Assembly (NCBI GenBank): GCA_026214975.1
Contig: CM047808.1
Span: 63,576,583 to 63,640,582 of the forward strand
From: Gentiana macrophylla
Lineage: Eukaryota > Streptophyta > Magnoliopsida > Gentianales > Gentianaceae
Direction: 5' to 3'
DNA length: 64,000 nucleotides
This document shows, in pieces, positions 1 to 11,807 of this stretch; within the stretch, counting starts at the first letter, position 1, and every line of letters starts with the position of its first letter. Made by a program: the position numbers and the translations under genes. The notes below the pieces were generated by a model. That model saw nothing but the letters and a program-made list of their open reading frames with translations, was not told where the DNA came from and did not search any database.

Positions 1-192
1 AAGTTAATGGCACTAGAAAATGAAAAGATGTAATTCAGTTTTTTTTAAACTCTGTCTGCTCTATTCTGATTCTTGTGATAAACTTGGCTGTTCTATTTTG
101 CTATCTTAAAATGTTTTGTTATGATTTCTTGCATTATTCTTTTATTATTGCTTTTAGGGAGGGTTATGATACATCATCAAAAAGGAGGAAAT
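1..192 (+). mobile_element. 3' end of a family-C copia internal region (upstream array unit)
   Basis: This stretch is nearly identical to 5106-5295, the 3' end of the family-C internal region. It ends in the same purine-rich tract (AAAGGAGGAAAT, 181-192) directly before an LTR. The window therefore opens inside an upstream unit whose 3' LTR is the one at 193-1921. No coding potential is seen. At 48-78 this copy reads with CTG words where the 5151 copy has CGA/TCG words. Confidence 0.85.
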
Positions 193-1921
193 TGTTGGAA
201 ATATTATTTATGTTTTGATGATGATTCATCACATAATTAGACAAATCACTTAGAACCCATGATGATGAAGTCGTAACTAACTGTTATAGTGCATAGTGAA
301 AGAAGAAGCAAGAAATGGTCTAGAGATAAATGTATAAGTTCTATCTAGAGTCTGAACTTTGTATAGGTTGTTTCGCACAAGCATTGTAATAGAATAGGAA
401 CTATGAGAACAATTTGGTCACAACAAGAAAAGCGAGTTATAGTAAGAAAAGCGAGATATGCACTGAAGAATCGGGTTCAAACTCGATTATACAAGAATCG
501 AAGAAGGTAAGTTCGGCCGAGGACACAGACTCGATTGGCTTATCTAGAAGATCAAGAAGCGAGGTCACAGACTCAGTTGTTGAAGATTGAAGAACTGAGG
601 TGGCAAACTCAATTAGAAGCTGATCAAGTCGTGACTATAAGTCAGGATTCAGGCAAATCCGTGGTGACCTGAAACTGAGTTATGGATCATGTAAAACTGG
701 ATAATCTTAAGGACAAAGATTATCAGCTACCTGGAAAAGAAGAAACTGAATGGTGTACTCTGACTTATTCAATTAAAGTCAGATATTAAGTAAACAAGGT
801 ACTCGATTTCAAAGAAGAGTAGAAAACTGAGTTAAGGCCTTGATTGAATTTAAACTATCAATACGACAAAAGATCATACATATGAACGTTGGCTAAATGA
901 CAAGTGTAACGGCTACAAGAGCTAGTAACCATCACATCACCCCTATAAATACACAAGAGAATCACTCAAGAAAAAAGAGGAGGATAAGAAAAAGAGCCTT
1001 ACAAGCATACATTCAAGATCCAAATCCGATCCATAAAATCGATCAATCCGAGAAAAGGGAAGCCAATGGAATTGCCTTGAAGACTTCAAAGAAAGATCCA
1101 TTAACCCATTAAGGGGGAATGAAGGCATCTTGGAGCTACAAAGTCGAGATCCAAAAATCAAACGACTCACTGAATTAATCTGAATTAATCCTTGATTAAT
1201 TCTAAACCTAACAACTTTGTGAAAAGGGTTGGTGTGTGCATAGTTTGAAGAGAGCAATTCTACCTTTCTTCATACGGTGTTGCTACAATGATTGGTGCGA
1301 TCTGCTGGATCATGTTTGTGAGTGGTGAGTGGGTGAAGGAGCAATTCCACCTCCGAAAGATCGATGTGCAAAGTGAAGGAGCAATCTCACCTTTCTTCAT
1401 TTTGTGTGAACAATGAAACTAGGGTGTCGTGAAGGACTATCATAACTGCTAGGATTTTGTAATGGTTATCTCATTATTCTAGTGATACCTCCTACGCCAC
1501 AGGAGAAGGGGAGACGTACGGGATTACACCACCCGGAACTTCCATAAACAAATCTTGTGTTGATTTATTTTATGTATCTGTGTTTGTCTTATTTATTGCA
1601 TTATCTCTCAGCAAACACCAGACACTGAGTCAGCACTTAACTGATACATAGAAGGTCTAATTTTCTGGTTACACATCTATTGCACTAAAGGCTATTTTTA
1701 TCCGCTGCCAGTTAACGAGACTAAATATAAGTCAGTAATAACTTATATTCAGTTAGGCTAACTGAACTCCGCACAAATTAAAGGGACAGGAACTGAAGAT
1801 CAGTTTAAGTTTCAGAGAAACTCAGTTCCTGGGACTTTTCCGGTTCAAGATTAGTTTTTGGTGACAAGTTTATTCACCCCCCCCCCTCTAAACTTGTGTT
1901 AGCATTTCCAAGGGACCAACA
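193..1921 (+). mobile_element. LTR of copia family C (copy C-1)
   Basis: It starts TGTTGG and ends CCAACA, and matches 5296-7022 over its whole length (1729 versus 1727 bp). A purine tract lies before it and a primer-binding site after it, so it serves as both a 3' and a 5' LTR. A TATA box lies at 944-950. A pyrimidine run and CTCTAAACTTGTG near 1880-1900 precede the 3' end, as in the other copia LTRs here. Many AACTGAG words of C-2 are altered to GCGAG or ATCGG in this copy around 430-560. Confidence 0.92.
944..950 (+). promoter_or_regulatory. TATA box of LTR C-1
   Basis: TATAAAT preceded by CACCCC, at the same relative place in LTR C-2 (6052-6058). It marks the probable U3/R boundary region of the LTR promoter. 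Confidence 0.6.
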
Positions 1922-1922
1922 A

Positions 1923-1935
1923 TTGGTATCGGAGC
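1923..1935 (+). promoter_or_regulatory. Primer-binding site, initiator-Met type
   Basis: TTGGTATCGGAGC begins two bases after the LTR end. It differs by one base from the usual plant copia TGGTATCAGAGC complement of initiator tRNA-Met. It fixes the orientation of the element. Confidence 0.8.
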
Positions 1936-1997
1936 AAATCTTCCTTCTGGAGGAGATCCAAAATACATTTCAAACCTGTTGTTGAAGACCCCTCACT

Positions 1998-2781
1998 GTG
2001 TCAGTTCATATAGCTTCAATGTCTACATCTAAAGGTAGAAGTTGGCTTATTCACCCCCTAACTAATTGCTTGCAAAATATATCTGATTTTCAGGATCAAA
2101 TGATCGAAAGGTTCAGTATGACAAATCTTTATACAAATCCAGAACCTCAACTCAATGATGAAGTGGATACAAACTTCAATGATCACCTTAAAGAATCCAG
2201 AGGAGTTCCATCACTGAGAGACCTCTCAAAAGAAGAAGGAAAGGAATTGTTGCAAATAGATATTGATATTGAAGATTCATTACAAACAACAAGAGAATGT
2301 ACAAACTATATCGAATCATCAAGAAAAGGTACATTCTTCCACTCGCTATCACTTGTCGAACTCGATCGAGAAACTCGATCTTGTCAAGTTAACCGAAAAA
2401 CTCTCCTTGGAATTGGAACAAAAAGATAAAGAACTTGACAAAGCAAAAGATTGGAATGAGTTTCTAGAAACTGAGTTGTCATATTTTGCTGAAAGGACAA
2501 TTGACAAAGGCAATGATAATCCCCCACCCCTACCCTGTCTTGAGATCTCAACAAGTACAAACTTTAGAAATCAAGATACTGGAAGACCTAGTAGATTACA
2601 CAAAGAAATTAAAGTTGTTAAATCTAAAAGAATCCTCGTGAAATCAACTATGTTTGAGCGTAATGGTTTATCTAGAAAAGAGTTGAGAAGGTATAATTCT
2701 CTCAACCAAGAAACTGGAAGTAATACTTCAGTAACTAACCCAGCCGGACCCAAGAAGATATGGGTACCGAGGAAAACTTAA
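1998..2781 (+). pseudogene. Family-C gag-like remnant (two frames)
   Basis: The N-terminal part reads in one frame (1998-2429) and the C-terminal part in another (2263-2781). The frame must change near 2330-2410, a stretch full of TCGA-type words. The C-terminal frame ends in a GPKKIWVPRKT motif, which in plant copia polyproteins sits just ahead of the protease. A Lys/Glu-rich, probably coiled-coil segment (ELEQKDKELDKAK) precedes it. The usual UBN2-type gag domain and the CCHC zinc knuckle are not seen, so this is a shortened gag. The frameshift may be a sequence error rather than real decay. Confidence 0.6.
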
Positions 2782-3010
2782 ACTGCTTTGCGAAAAGTCG
2801 GTTTACATTGCAAAATCTTTAAAACCGACTTCTACACAAAAGCGAGTTGGCAAAAGTCGATGGAGGACAAATTAGTCAATAGCGAAAAACTTTCCACCTA
2901 CCATCGGCGTTTGGGCTGACATGACAAACCACTCAAAGCCACGTGTCAATCTGGGAGAAAAAGTAGATGTACATCCTACATAATCTCATTGATTGTGACA
3001 CGACTCTCAT

Positions 3011-4936
3011 TTGAAAACGATTGGAAGACAAAATCTTGACGAAATCCTCGCTCTCCCAAAATCAAGCATTCAAGAATCCCCAATTCAAAAATCAATGGAG
3101 CAATACAACATTGTGAAGGAATCACAACAAGCCTGGACGTATTCTGTCAAAAATTCTCAAACTCCTATCTTTCGATTCAAATTGCAAAGAAGATTAAAAA
3201 GATTTGAGGTTTGGAAAATTTGATTGATACAAAGGTCTCTACCTTATGTCCAGACGGCATTAGAGATTTCTACAGAATCTTTGAAATCACCAACAATGGA
3301 AGAAGCTTCAAAACATTTATTTAAGACAAAAACTTCACCATTGATGAACAACTGCTTTCCCTGGTGTTCCGTCTAGATATAATTGGAGGCTCTCCATCCT
3401 TCACCTTTGGGAAAGAGGAAAAAGACAAGCTTTGGAACATCACCGCAAACAATAAGAAGGAGAAGAATTTCAGTGGCTCTATATATCAGCAGAAAGGGGA
3501 ATTCGCATTCCTGACAATTCTTCTGACCAAAAGTGTCATTGGTCATGCTCGAAATTTCTACACTCTCTCAACGGACAAAATGAAAATGATTTATGCCATT
3601 TGGCTTGAGGAAAGATTTGATTGGAACAAATTTATACTCAATCAGTTGATAAAGCAGATTTCTGATGAGAAGGAGAGAATCAAAGAAAGTAAGGAAGCTG
3701 CTGGAGAATCATTCTTACTGAAAAAGGGTTTTACCTATCCAGTGCAAAGAATACTGGATCATCTCTCCATTCCTAAATCCACACCAACCGAAGTGAAACA
3801 AAAGTCAGTGTCCACGGTGACAAAGAAGAGGAAAGTCACCAAAGAAGAAGAGTGGAGTGAAGGCTCAGACTCCAGTTCAAGTGAGAATGTGAGACTAGAC
3901 GACATAACCCTGAGAAGATAGAAAAGAATGTTGAACAAGGTTCAGGCAAAGAAAACTGAGACAAAGGAAATAATTGAAATTGATGATGAAACTGATGAAA
4001 CTGAAGAAAGCAAGTCTGATGAGTCTGAAGAAAGCATGTACAAAGAAACTGAAGAGTTCGTTGATGAACTTGAAGAAAGTGAACAAGATGGAGATGAAGA
4101 AATTGGTGAAGAAGAATCTGAAAAAGTTGATGAAGAATCTGAAGAAAGCGAGTATGAAGAATCTGAAGGGAGTGAATTTCCCACTACCATGTTTGGGGAA
4201 TACACTGAAAAACAGAGAGAAACTGTTGAAGATGCACGAAATTTTGTGAAACGAGTATGAAAAGGCGGCAGTTCATGATACTCACTTTTACTATCCTGAA
4301 ACTGGCTCCTCGTCACAAGCTCATATAGCATCCACAAGCAAGTCAGCATTTGAAGATACTCTGGTTCAAGAAACTAAAGCTGAGAAACTGAAGAATCTGA
4401 AAGAATTCATTGAATGTTTAATACAGAATCTACAAGAGAAAATGTTCAATCTGCATGAATTAATTGGAAGGATACATTATTTAGGTCTGCGAATGTATAC
4501 TCAAACATCATCACCTACGTAAGTTATTTGAAGATTGCTATCGCTTATCTTCAAACAAGGGAAAGATGAAGTGTAAGTGATGATGTTACAAACTAAAGAA
4601 GAAAAGACTGAAGAGGCTCATGCCAGACAACTGATGGAAGATCAAGACAGACAAGTAGATGATGATCTACTAATTACCCAAATTAGTGAAGAAGCGGTTC
4701 TGATGATGTTTGAAGAGCTGATTGCAGAAGGAGACTTTAAAGACACAAGGACTGAGGTTGATGAAGATAATGCAGTTAAAGCAGTGCTGAGCATTAGGAA
4801 GAAGCTTGCAATTTGTGTCAAATTTCTTGAAAAATTGGCAAATAAAGAGACACAAACTAAGGGGAAACTGAAAAGAAATCAGAAGATAAGGAGGAAAAAG
4901 AAAAAGCTAATCTCATTTCAGAAGAAGAGAAATTGA
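3011..4936 (+). pseudogene. Family-C post-pol extra ORF (envelope-like/aORF), broken
   Basis: The best segment is 3364-3921 (185 aa). A TAG at 3919-3921 separates it from an in-frame continuation at 3928-4260; a frameshift leads into 4577-4936. Upstream, 3011-3363 is readable with further stops. The core contains FDWNKFILNQL, matching FDWAGYFIH in family A and FNWAGYVFNQL in family B. A long acidic Glu/Asp/Ser stretch follows (about 3960-4180), then a Lys/Glu-rich tail. SIRE/Maximus-type copia elements are known to carry an extra ORF after pol; that lineage is inferred here. The function is unknown, and the large opposite-strand ORF over the acidic part is a shadow. Confidence 0.6.
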
Positions 4937-5282
4937 TGGGAGAAGAACTCAAAGAAATTCTGATCAAGTTCAAAAACAAAGAGAATGAAGAAGGAAACAG
5001 ATTGCTGAATGAATATCTGGAAATCAAGCCGAGAGATGGTGAGTCAGTTGAAGAAAGAAAAGAAAGAAGACTTTTGGAGACGAAAAGGAGCATTCTTTTG
5101 GAGAAAAGTTAATGGCACTAGAAAATGAAAAGATGTAATTCAGTTTTTTTAAACTCGATCATTTCTATTCGATTCTTGTGATAAACTTGGCTGTTCTATT
5201 TTGCTATCTTAAAATGTTTTGTTATGATTTCTTGCATTATTCTTTTATTATTGCTTTTAGGGAGGGTTATGATACATCATCA

Positions 5283-5295
5283 AAAAGGAGGAAAT
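5283..5295 (+). promoter_or_regulatory. Polypurine tract of family C
   Basis: AAAAGGAGGAAAT directly precedes the TGTTGG start of LTR C-2. The same tract sits before LTR C-1 at 181-192. This is the expected plus-strand primer. Confidence 0.75.
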
Positions 5296-5572
5296 TGTTG
5301 GAAATATTATTTATGTTTTGATGATGATTCGTCACATAATTAGACAAATCACTTAGAACCCATGATGATGAAGTCGTAACTAACTGTTATAGTGCATAGT
5401 GAAAGAAGAAGCAAGAAATGGTCTAGAGATAAATGTATAAGTTCTATCTAGAGTCTGAACTTTGTATAGGTTGTTTCAGACAAGCATTGTAATAGAATAG
5501 GAACTATGAGAACAGCTGGGTCACAACAAGAAAACTGAGTTATAGTAAGAAAACTGAGATATGCACCTGAAG

Positions 5573-5721
5573 AACTGAGGGTTCAAACTCAGTTATACAA
5601 GAACTGAAGAAGGTAAGTTCGCTGAGGGACACAGACTCAGTTGGCTTATCTAGAAGACTGAAGAACTGAGGGTCACAGACTCAGTTGTTGAAGATTGAAG
5701 AACTGAGGTGGCAAACTCAAT
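5573..5721 (+). repeat. U3 array of AACTGAG...CTCAGTT hairpin units
   Basis: Four successive short inverted repeats: 5573-5594, about 5622-5642, 5664-5686 and 5701-5721 (last arm mutated to CTCAATT). Arms are 5-7 bp around an 8-9 bp loop of GGGTTCAA or GGGACACAGA type. Comparable units occur in LTR B (near 22810, 22850-22872, 22887-22908) and once in LTR A (about 14905-14925). Confidence 0.65.
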
Positions 5722-6051
5722 TAGAAGCTGATCAAGTCGTGACTATAAGTCAGGATTCAGGCAAATCCGTGGTGACCTGAAACTGAGTTATGGATCATGT
5801 AAAACTGGATAATCTTAAGGACAAAGATTATCAGCTACCTGGAAAAGAAGAAACTGAATGGTGTACTCTGACTTATTCAATTAAAGTCAGATATTAAGTA
5901 AACAAGGTACTCAGTTTCAAAGAAGAGTAGAAAACTGAGTTAAGGCCTTGATTGAATTTAAACTATCAATACGACAAAAGATCATACATATGAACGTTGG
6001 CTAAATGACAAGTGTAACGGCTACAAGAGCTAGTAACCATCACATCACCCC

Positions 6052-6058
6052 TATAAAT
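6052..6058 (+). promoter_or_regulatory. TATA box of LTR C-2
   Basis: TATAAAT after CACCCC, equivalent to 944-950 in LTR C-1. Confidence 0.6.
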
Positions 6059-7023
6059 ACACAAGAGAATCACTCAAGAAAAAGAGGAGGATCGGAAAAG
6101 AGCCTTACAAGCATACATTCAAGATCCAAATCCAGATCCATAAAATCGATCAATCCAGAAAAGGGGAAGCCAATGGAATTGCCTTGAAGACTTCAAAGAA
6201 AGATCCAGTAACCCATTAAGGGGGAATGAAGGCATCTTGGAGCTACAAAGTCAGATCCAGAAAAATCAAACAACTCACTGAATTAATCCTGAATTAATCC
6301 TTGATTAATTCTAAACCTAACCTTTGTGAAAAGGGTTGGCTGTGCATAGTTTGAAGAGAGCAATTCTACCTTTCTTCATACGGTGTTGCTATAGCAGTTG
6401 GTGCAGTCTGCGGACTGTGTTTGTGAGTGGTGAGCTGGTGAAGGAGCAATTCCACCTCCGAAAGATCAGTGTGCAAAGTGAAGGGAGCAATCTCACCTTT
6501 CTTCATTTTGTGTAGACAGTGAAACTAGGGTGTCGTGAAGGACTGTCATAACTGCTAGGATTTTGTAATGGTTATCTCATTATTCTAGTGATACCTCCTA
6601 CGCCACAGGAGAAGGGGAGACGTACGGGATTACACCACCCGGAACTTCCATAAACAAATCTTGTGTTGATTTATTTTATGTATCTGTGTTTGTCTTATTT
6701 ATTGTATTATCTCTCAGCAAACACTGAGTCAGCACTTAACTGATACATAGAAGGTCTAATTTTCTAGTTACACATCTATTGCACTAAAGGCTATTTTTAT
6801 CCGCTGCCAGTTAACGAGACTAAATATAAGTCAGTAATAACTTGTATTCAGTTAAGCTAACTGAACTCCGCACAAATTAAAGGGACAGGAACTGAAGATC
6901 AGTTTAAGTTTCAGAGAAACTCAGTTCCTGGGACTTTTCCGGTTCAGGATTAGTTTTTGCTGACAAGTTTATTCACCCCCCCCCCCCTCTAAACTTGTGT
7001 TAGCCTTTCCAAGGGACCAACAG

Positions 7024-7521
7024 ATATGGTATTCCAAGGATGGAAGATTCAAAGTTATATCCTACTCAGATTCTGATTATGCTGGATGCAAAATTGATGG
7101 AAAAAGCACTACAGGAACCTGTCAGTTGATGGGAAGTAGACTGGTCTCCTAGTTCAGCATGAAACAAAATTCAATATCAACTTCCACTGCTGAAGCTGAA
7201 TACGTTGCTGCTAGAATTTGTTGTGCACAAGTACTATGGCTGATACAACAATTAAGGGATTTTGGAATTGAAGAAAATGAAATTCCAATTATGTGTGACA
7301 ACACAAGTGCAATTGCAATCACAGAAAATCATGTTTTGCACTCAAGAACCAAGCATATTGATGTAAGACATCATTTTATAAGAAATCATGTTGAAAAGAA
7401 AGATGTGGTGGTTCTATATATCCCTACTAAAAATCAACTTGCTGATATTTTCACTAAACCACTTGATAGTGAAAGGTTTGCCAAACTAAGGACTGAACTT
7501 GGAATTATAAAAGTTGACTGA
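7024..7521 (+). pseudogene. Copia RNase H, C-terminal part of element A pol
   Basis: The frame opens at 7024, interrupted by the family-C LTR, and reads through SDSDYAGC, an RNase H motif, then STSTAEAEY, MCDNTSAI and a C-terminal ADIFTKPL that is typical of copia pol ends. One in-frame TAG at 7150-7152 stands where related copies have TGG. The uninterrupted part is 7159-7521. The N-terminal side of RNase H and the rest of pol lie left of the window, beyond the family-C insertion. Family B RNase H copies at 19086 and 25486 are clear relatives. Confidence 0.85.
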
Positions 7522-8187
7522 TTATCAGCAATGTATTGGAATTCACCAAGGGGATTAGTCTTTGCTATGTTGGGTGAGCTCACTTAGCAGATTAGTCATT
7601 GGTATCAACAATTCTATGTACTGATGTTTGGACATTTGAGCAAATGAGGTTGCCAAGGGGATTGGTCTTTGACATGTTAGGTGAGCTCACTTGACAGATC
7701 AGTCATTGGTATTAAACATCATCTTGTATTATCAATTGATCAAAACAAGAAGAAATCAAGGATCAGCAGAGTCACATTGTCAGCAGCCTGCTGAAGCATC
7801 TTTATCAGCAGACTACTGAGCCAACACTGCTGAGCCAACACTGCTGAGCCAACCCTGCTGAATGAAACGTTACACAGTCAAACTTTATTAAAGTCAAAGA
7901 GCAATTGGCGGGATATTTATTCTATCCATTATTACCCTAGTTAACACGATCTAACGGTTACAAAACGTTATGGAGGAGTTATGGAACACGTGTCAAGACC
8001 GAATTCACTCAGATTAATCGTGGTTGACATGGATGTACGTGCACTGACAGTTACAACTACCATCTGTCTATATATACAGACCTACACACAACAGATTCTC
8101 TCTACTTGCAAAATCTGCTATATCTCTGTTTTTACACTGTGTGAACACAAATTTACTATCTATCTTCTTCATCTTTTTCTTACAACA
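7522..8187 (+). other. Post-pol spacer of element A with duplicated block
   Basis: No gene. A block of about 65 bp beginning CCAAGGGGATTRGTCTTTG occurs twice (7545-7612 and 7652-7716). It recurs once after RNase H in both family-B units (near 19758 and 26147). Further on, CTGCTGAGCCAACA-type 16-bp units repeat three times at about 7813-7862. A TATATATACA stretch at about 8070-8080 could be a promoter for the extra ORF, but nothing more supports this. Confidence 0.6.
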
Positions 8188-11100
8188 ATGGCGGAAAAGA
8201 TTGATGTCCAGATTGAATCAAGCCAAAGTGTTAGAGGCTTTGTTGTTGATGCTAATAAAACTGAATTAGCTATCAACATTGGTAGAAGAATAAGGAGATA
8301 CGCAGGTCTGTAGAATGTGCTGAACATAAGACTGGAAACAATTTCATATACAAATATTGTCAGTTTTTGGAGGAACATTGTAATACAAGAAGGAACAGAG
8401 GCATTCAAAACCACTGTGAATGCCCAGGAGATTAAGATTTCCCTAAGTCTACTGAGAGAAGTTTTTGGTTTTGAAGAAGTAGTGGATGGCCCAGTAAATC
8501 CTGAAGCAATGGGATTATCCAAGATGGCTTTTTTGATCAAATCAAAACAAATGAAGCCACCAAATCTATTCCAGGGGATCAATTGCGAGACACATTGGGA
8601 ATGAAATGCGATCTGTTGAGCAAACTCATTGCAAAGAACATACTTGGATTGGTTGGAAGTATGGACACTCTATCAGGACCCAAGATAGAGCTGATGATGA
8701 TCATTTGCATAAGCATGAAGTTTGATTGGGCTGGATACTTCATTCATTATATGAAGAAAGTAAAAAAGGAAGAAAGAGAAGGGAAAAGGAAATCCAAGGC
8801 CTTACCTTTAGGGTGATGGTTCGAGACCTCTTTGAATCATTTGGAAATTCTGATGTTGCACTGAGAAGATCAATCACCCGAGATACAAGAAAGAGATTGA
8901 TTATGCTATCCCTGGTCTGGATGATGATGAAGAAGGTGTTACTGAGGCTACTGATAATGATGATGATAATGGAGATGATGGTGATCTTTGGTGGTGGCGA
9001 GTAAAGCAAATCGTGAAGAAATCATCAAACTCTTTGCACCAAAGAAAACTACTGAGAAAAGAAAGGCTGCGAGATACAAGGAAGATTACAGAGGTATTAA
9101 AACCTAAAAGAACAAGGAAGCAAAGCAGAGAGACTCTTTGAGGTCCAGTGAAGTTGAAGTTCTCGACCTGCTTTGTTGCTACAAGAAAAACTGTTGTTGA
9201 GATATTGAGGGAACAACAGAAAGAAGCCAGTAAGAAGAGAAAGTCTACTGTAATGGAAGTTGAAGATGTGCCACTTTCCAAGGGAAGGAAAGAGATTATC
9301 CACAAGAAGAAACATGGAAAGAGGAAAGAATTGAAAAACTTAAAGGCTCTAAAGGCACAAGAAAAGGAAGATGATATAATAGAAGAAGAAGAGGCTATTG
9401 AGGCTGAGCCCTTAACCATTATCAAGCCTAATGAGGAAGCAGAGGTTGTTGTTGAGCAACCAACCAAGAGTCACAACGAGACTCACGAGATTGAACTCTT
9501 TGTTGATGTTGTTGAATCCTCAACTAAGGCTGCTGAGTCTATTGAAAGTGAACATGTTGTTGTTGAGCAATCTGTGGAAGAAACACAATGATCTGCACTT
9601 GCACAGCCTAACTGCGAGAATCTGCTAAATCTACTGGAGAGACACAAGTTGTTGTTGAGCAACCTGTGGATGAACCACAGCAAAATCACTTAACCTGCTC
9701 CTGCTGTGGAAGTTGAAGAATTGGTTCAAGACCCTGCAATTCCTGCAATAGTTCAGGGGGAAAAGCAGTCTACTGCTGACCCTGCTGATGAGCATATAAG
9801 TCAGGGGGAACCAAGTGTGGTACAAATGGAGGTTGTAGGTAGTAATATCCAACCTGAGCAACCTACTAGCCTTGAAGCATCTGTAGAAGAAACATTGAAT
9901 CTACTTGTTGAGACCTTTGGAGGTCAGCAAGGTAGTGCACAAGCTCCCAGAGGACCATTCCTGCCCTATGAAAAACATGAGAAAAAGAGAAAGGAGGGGT
10001 ATGTTGATCCAAAACTCCCGCTGGTGGCTGATTACTTCCAATGGAAGTTTGGCTTCTATAAGAGACAGAAACCTGCTGCAGAACCTATGACAGACTTTGA
10101 AGAATGGGTTTTTGAGAAGTTGGGAGTGGAGAGCTTGATGGATCTGACTGATACCTCCTTGTTACAATCAAGGTTGATGGATTTATTTGATGAACAACAG
10201 AAAGAGGAGGGTATCAAGTTCAGGGATCCAAGAGGTGGTGATCATGACTCTTCATCATCTGATTCTGATGACAATCACCCCTCTGGTCCAGGTGAAGCCA
10301 GTGGAAGTGCCATGTTTACTGAACCAAGAGTAGTAAGCGATCCTCATCAGTGCTTTGGATGAATCACTAAGAAAGAGCAAACTGGACAGATGAATGAGGA
10401 CAATCTCACCATAGATGACATTGAGGCACAAATCAATGAGGGAATAGATGGTGGTGCAAATAGAATGGTTGGTGAGATTGATAACTTATTTGTGGTTGAA
10501 CCTACTGATCAACCTGAGGACCAGCAAGCTGAAGATTTGAGTGAAGAAAGAGTCACTGATCATGATGAGCCAAGTGTCAGTTCTGAGGACTCCATTCAAT
10601 ATCAAAACTGGGTTGACACTGATGGCAACCTGACTAACACTGCAAATATACTAAGAAGGATTGGGGATATAGGAGAATTTCAACAGGAAAACATGGACAT
10701 ATTCCCTGATCAAGTTGTGGTGGCATATATTGCACCAGCTCCAACAACTGAAGAGGAGGTACAGGTTGCTAGGCTACAAACTGCACCTGCACAAAGGTTG
10801 GAATAGGAGGTACAGATCACCGAGTTACAAACAACACCTGGACAAAGTTTGGAACCAGTTTTGGGTTTGGAGGAAACCCCATTTGTTGTTCAAGAGGCTC
10901 ACCAGTAGTGGAGCCTCACTGAGTCAAGACCACTAAAGGGAAAGATGGTCGTGAGATCATTGCATAATGAGGATGAGTAGCTGCTGGACTATGACTTTAG
11001 TGATGAGGAGTTCCAAATGCCTGAAGAAGAAAATGTTGATGTTGATCCCCCACGGGCATTTGTACCTATTTTTGAAGAACCAGCCATTGATCCTATCTTA

Positions 11101-11807
11101 GAAGAATATCAAGGACCTAACCCTGCTGGATTAGATAGGAGTTGGGCATTGGTAGTGAGCAATCAGAGGCCACAATACAATGTTGAGGAGCCTGCTGATG
11201 AGACTACTGGTGGAAGAATGACTGGTGAGGTACCAGTAGAAGTATTGAATGAGTTAAGAACTGTGAGACATGACATGCAACAGTTAAGAACTCAACTGGA
11301 TAGACAAGAAGAGAGATTTGAAGAACTGATGAAACTGGTGAATGAAAACAGACAATCTGCTGATACAGTTGCTTCAAACTTCACATTACTCAAAATGCTG
11401 TGAATGATATGATGCTAGATGTGAGGGGAATCAAGGTAGGAAACACAGCAAAAGAGAAGTTTCTGAAAGACCAACTTATATCCATCCATCAGAAACTTGA
11501 CAAGCTTGCTGAAGCACCTAAGCCTGCTGAGGCTGCTGGAACATCTCACCCTGCTGGATTGGATCCTAAAGTTACTGAGAGGATCAATCTACCGGAGCAG
11601 ACTTTGCAATCAAGGATTACTACAGTTGACACAAGAACTGAGATTATGGAAGGTCAACTGAATAATATAGTAATCACACAGGAGAGTGTTCATGGCATGC
11701 TGTCCCGGTTTGTTGATGATGTCACTAAGGGGGAAGAGGGCCAAACAGCAGTAGCAATAGAGGCTGCCAGACTTTTTGCTAAGAAAAGATGGGATGCTGT
11801 AAGCTAA
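8188..11807 (+). pseudogene. Element A post-pol extra ORF, N-terminal and middle part, broken
   Basis: ATG at 8188-8190 follows the spacer. The reading frame is broken by stops and shifts (8188-8313, 8317-8604, 8583-8816, 8726-9004, 9148-9591, 9706-10362, 10390-10806, 11017-11403, 11400-11807). The N-terminal part holds FDWAGYFIHYMKKVKK, the core shared with the extra ORFs of families B and C. A very long Glu/Asp/Val-rich region with EQP repeats (about 9400-11200) follows, then a coiled-coil-like region (MQQLRTQLDRQEERFEEL). The coding stops at KKRWD where mitochondrial-like DNA begins, and resumes at 14047. The minus-strand copy at 52092-53140 lacks this interruption. Function unknown. Confidence 0.65.

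Larger units (their letters stand above)
1936..5295 (+). mobile_element. Internal region of non-autonomous copia family C
   Basis: About 3.4 kb between two near-identical LTRs. It holds a gag-like remnant (1998-2781) followed directly by a spacer and an extra ORF remnant (about 3011-4936). No protease, integrase, reverse transcriptase or RNase H motif is visible, so pol has been deleted and the element would depend on proteins supplied in trans. The spacer 2783-3010 has no gene; it contains several CGA/TCG words of the suspected artefact type. Confidence 0.8.
5296..7022 (+). mobile_element. LTR of copia family C (copy C-2)
   Basis: TGTTGG...CCAACA, matching C-1 throughout. It carries a TATA box at 6052-6058 and a clear array of AACTGAG...CTCAGTT inverted words at 5573-5721. 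It ends abruptly against RNase H coding sequence of element A, so the family-C array is inserted in A. The base after it begins GATAT; the left flank of the array is outside the window, so a target duplication cannot be tested. Confidence 0.92.

Noticed and set aside
897..1112. A short ORF in LTR C-1 (and its relative at 6005-6187) containing the same N-terminus.
   Set aside because: It lies across the TATA box and R region of the LTR, is not maintained in frame between the two copies, and has no recognisable domain.
3942..4349. A 135-aa minus-strand Ser-rich ORF.
   Set aside because: Antisense shadow of the acidic GAA/GAG/TCT-rich segment of the family-C extra ORF.
8901..9467. A 188-aa minus-strand Ser-rich ORF with a hydrophobic middle.
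   Set aside because: Antisense of the acidic, Lys-rich family-A extra ORF. Low complexity explains the long frame.
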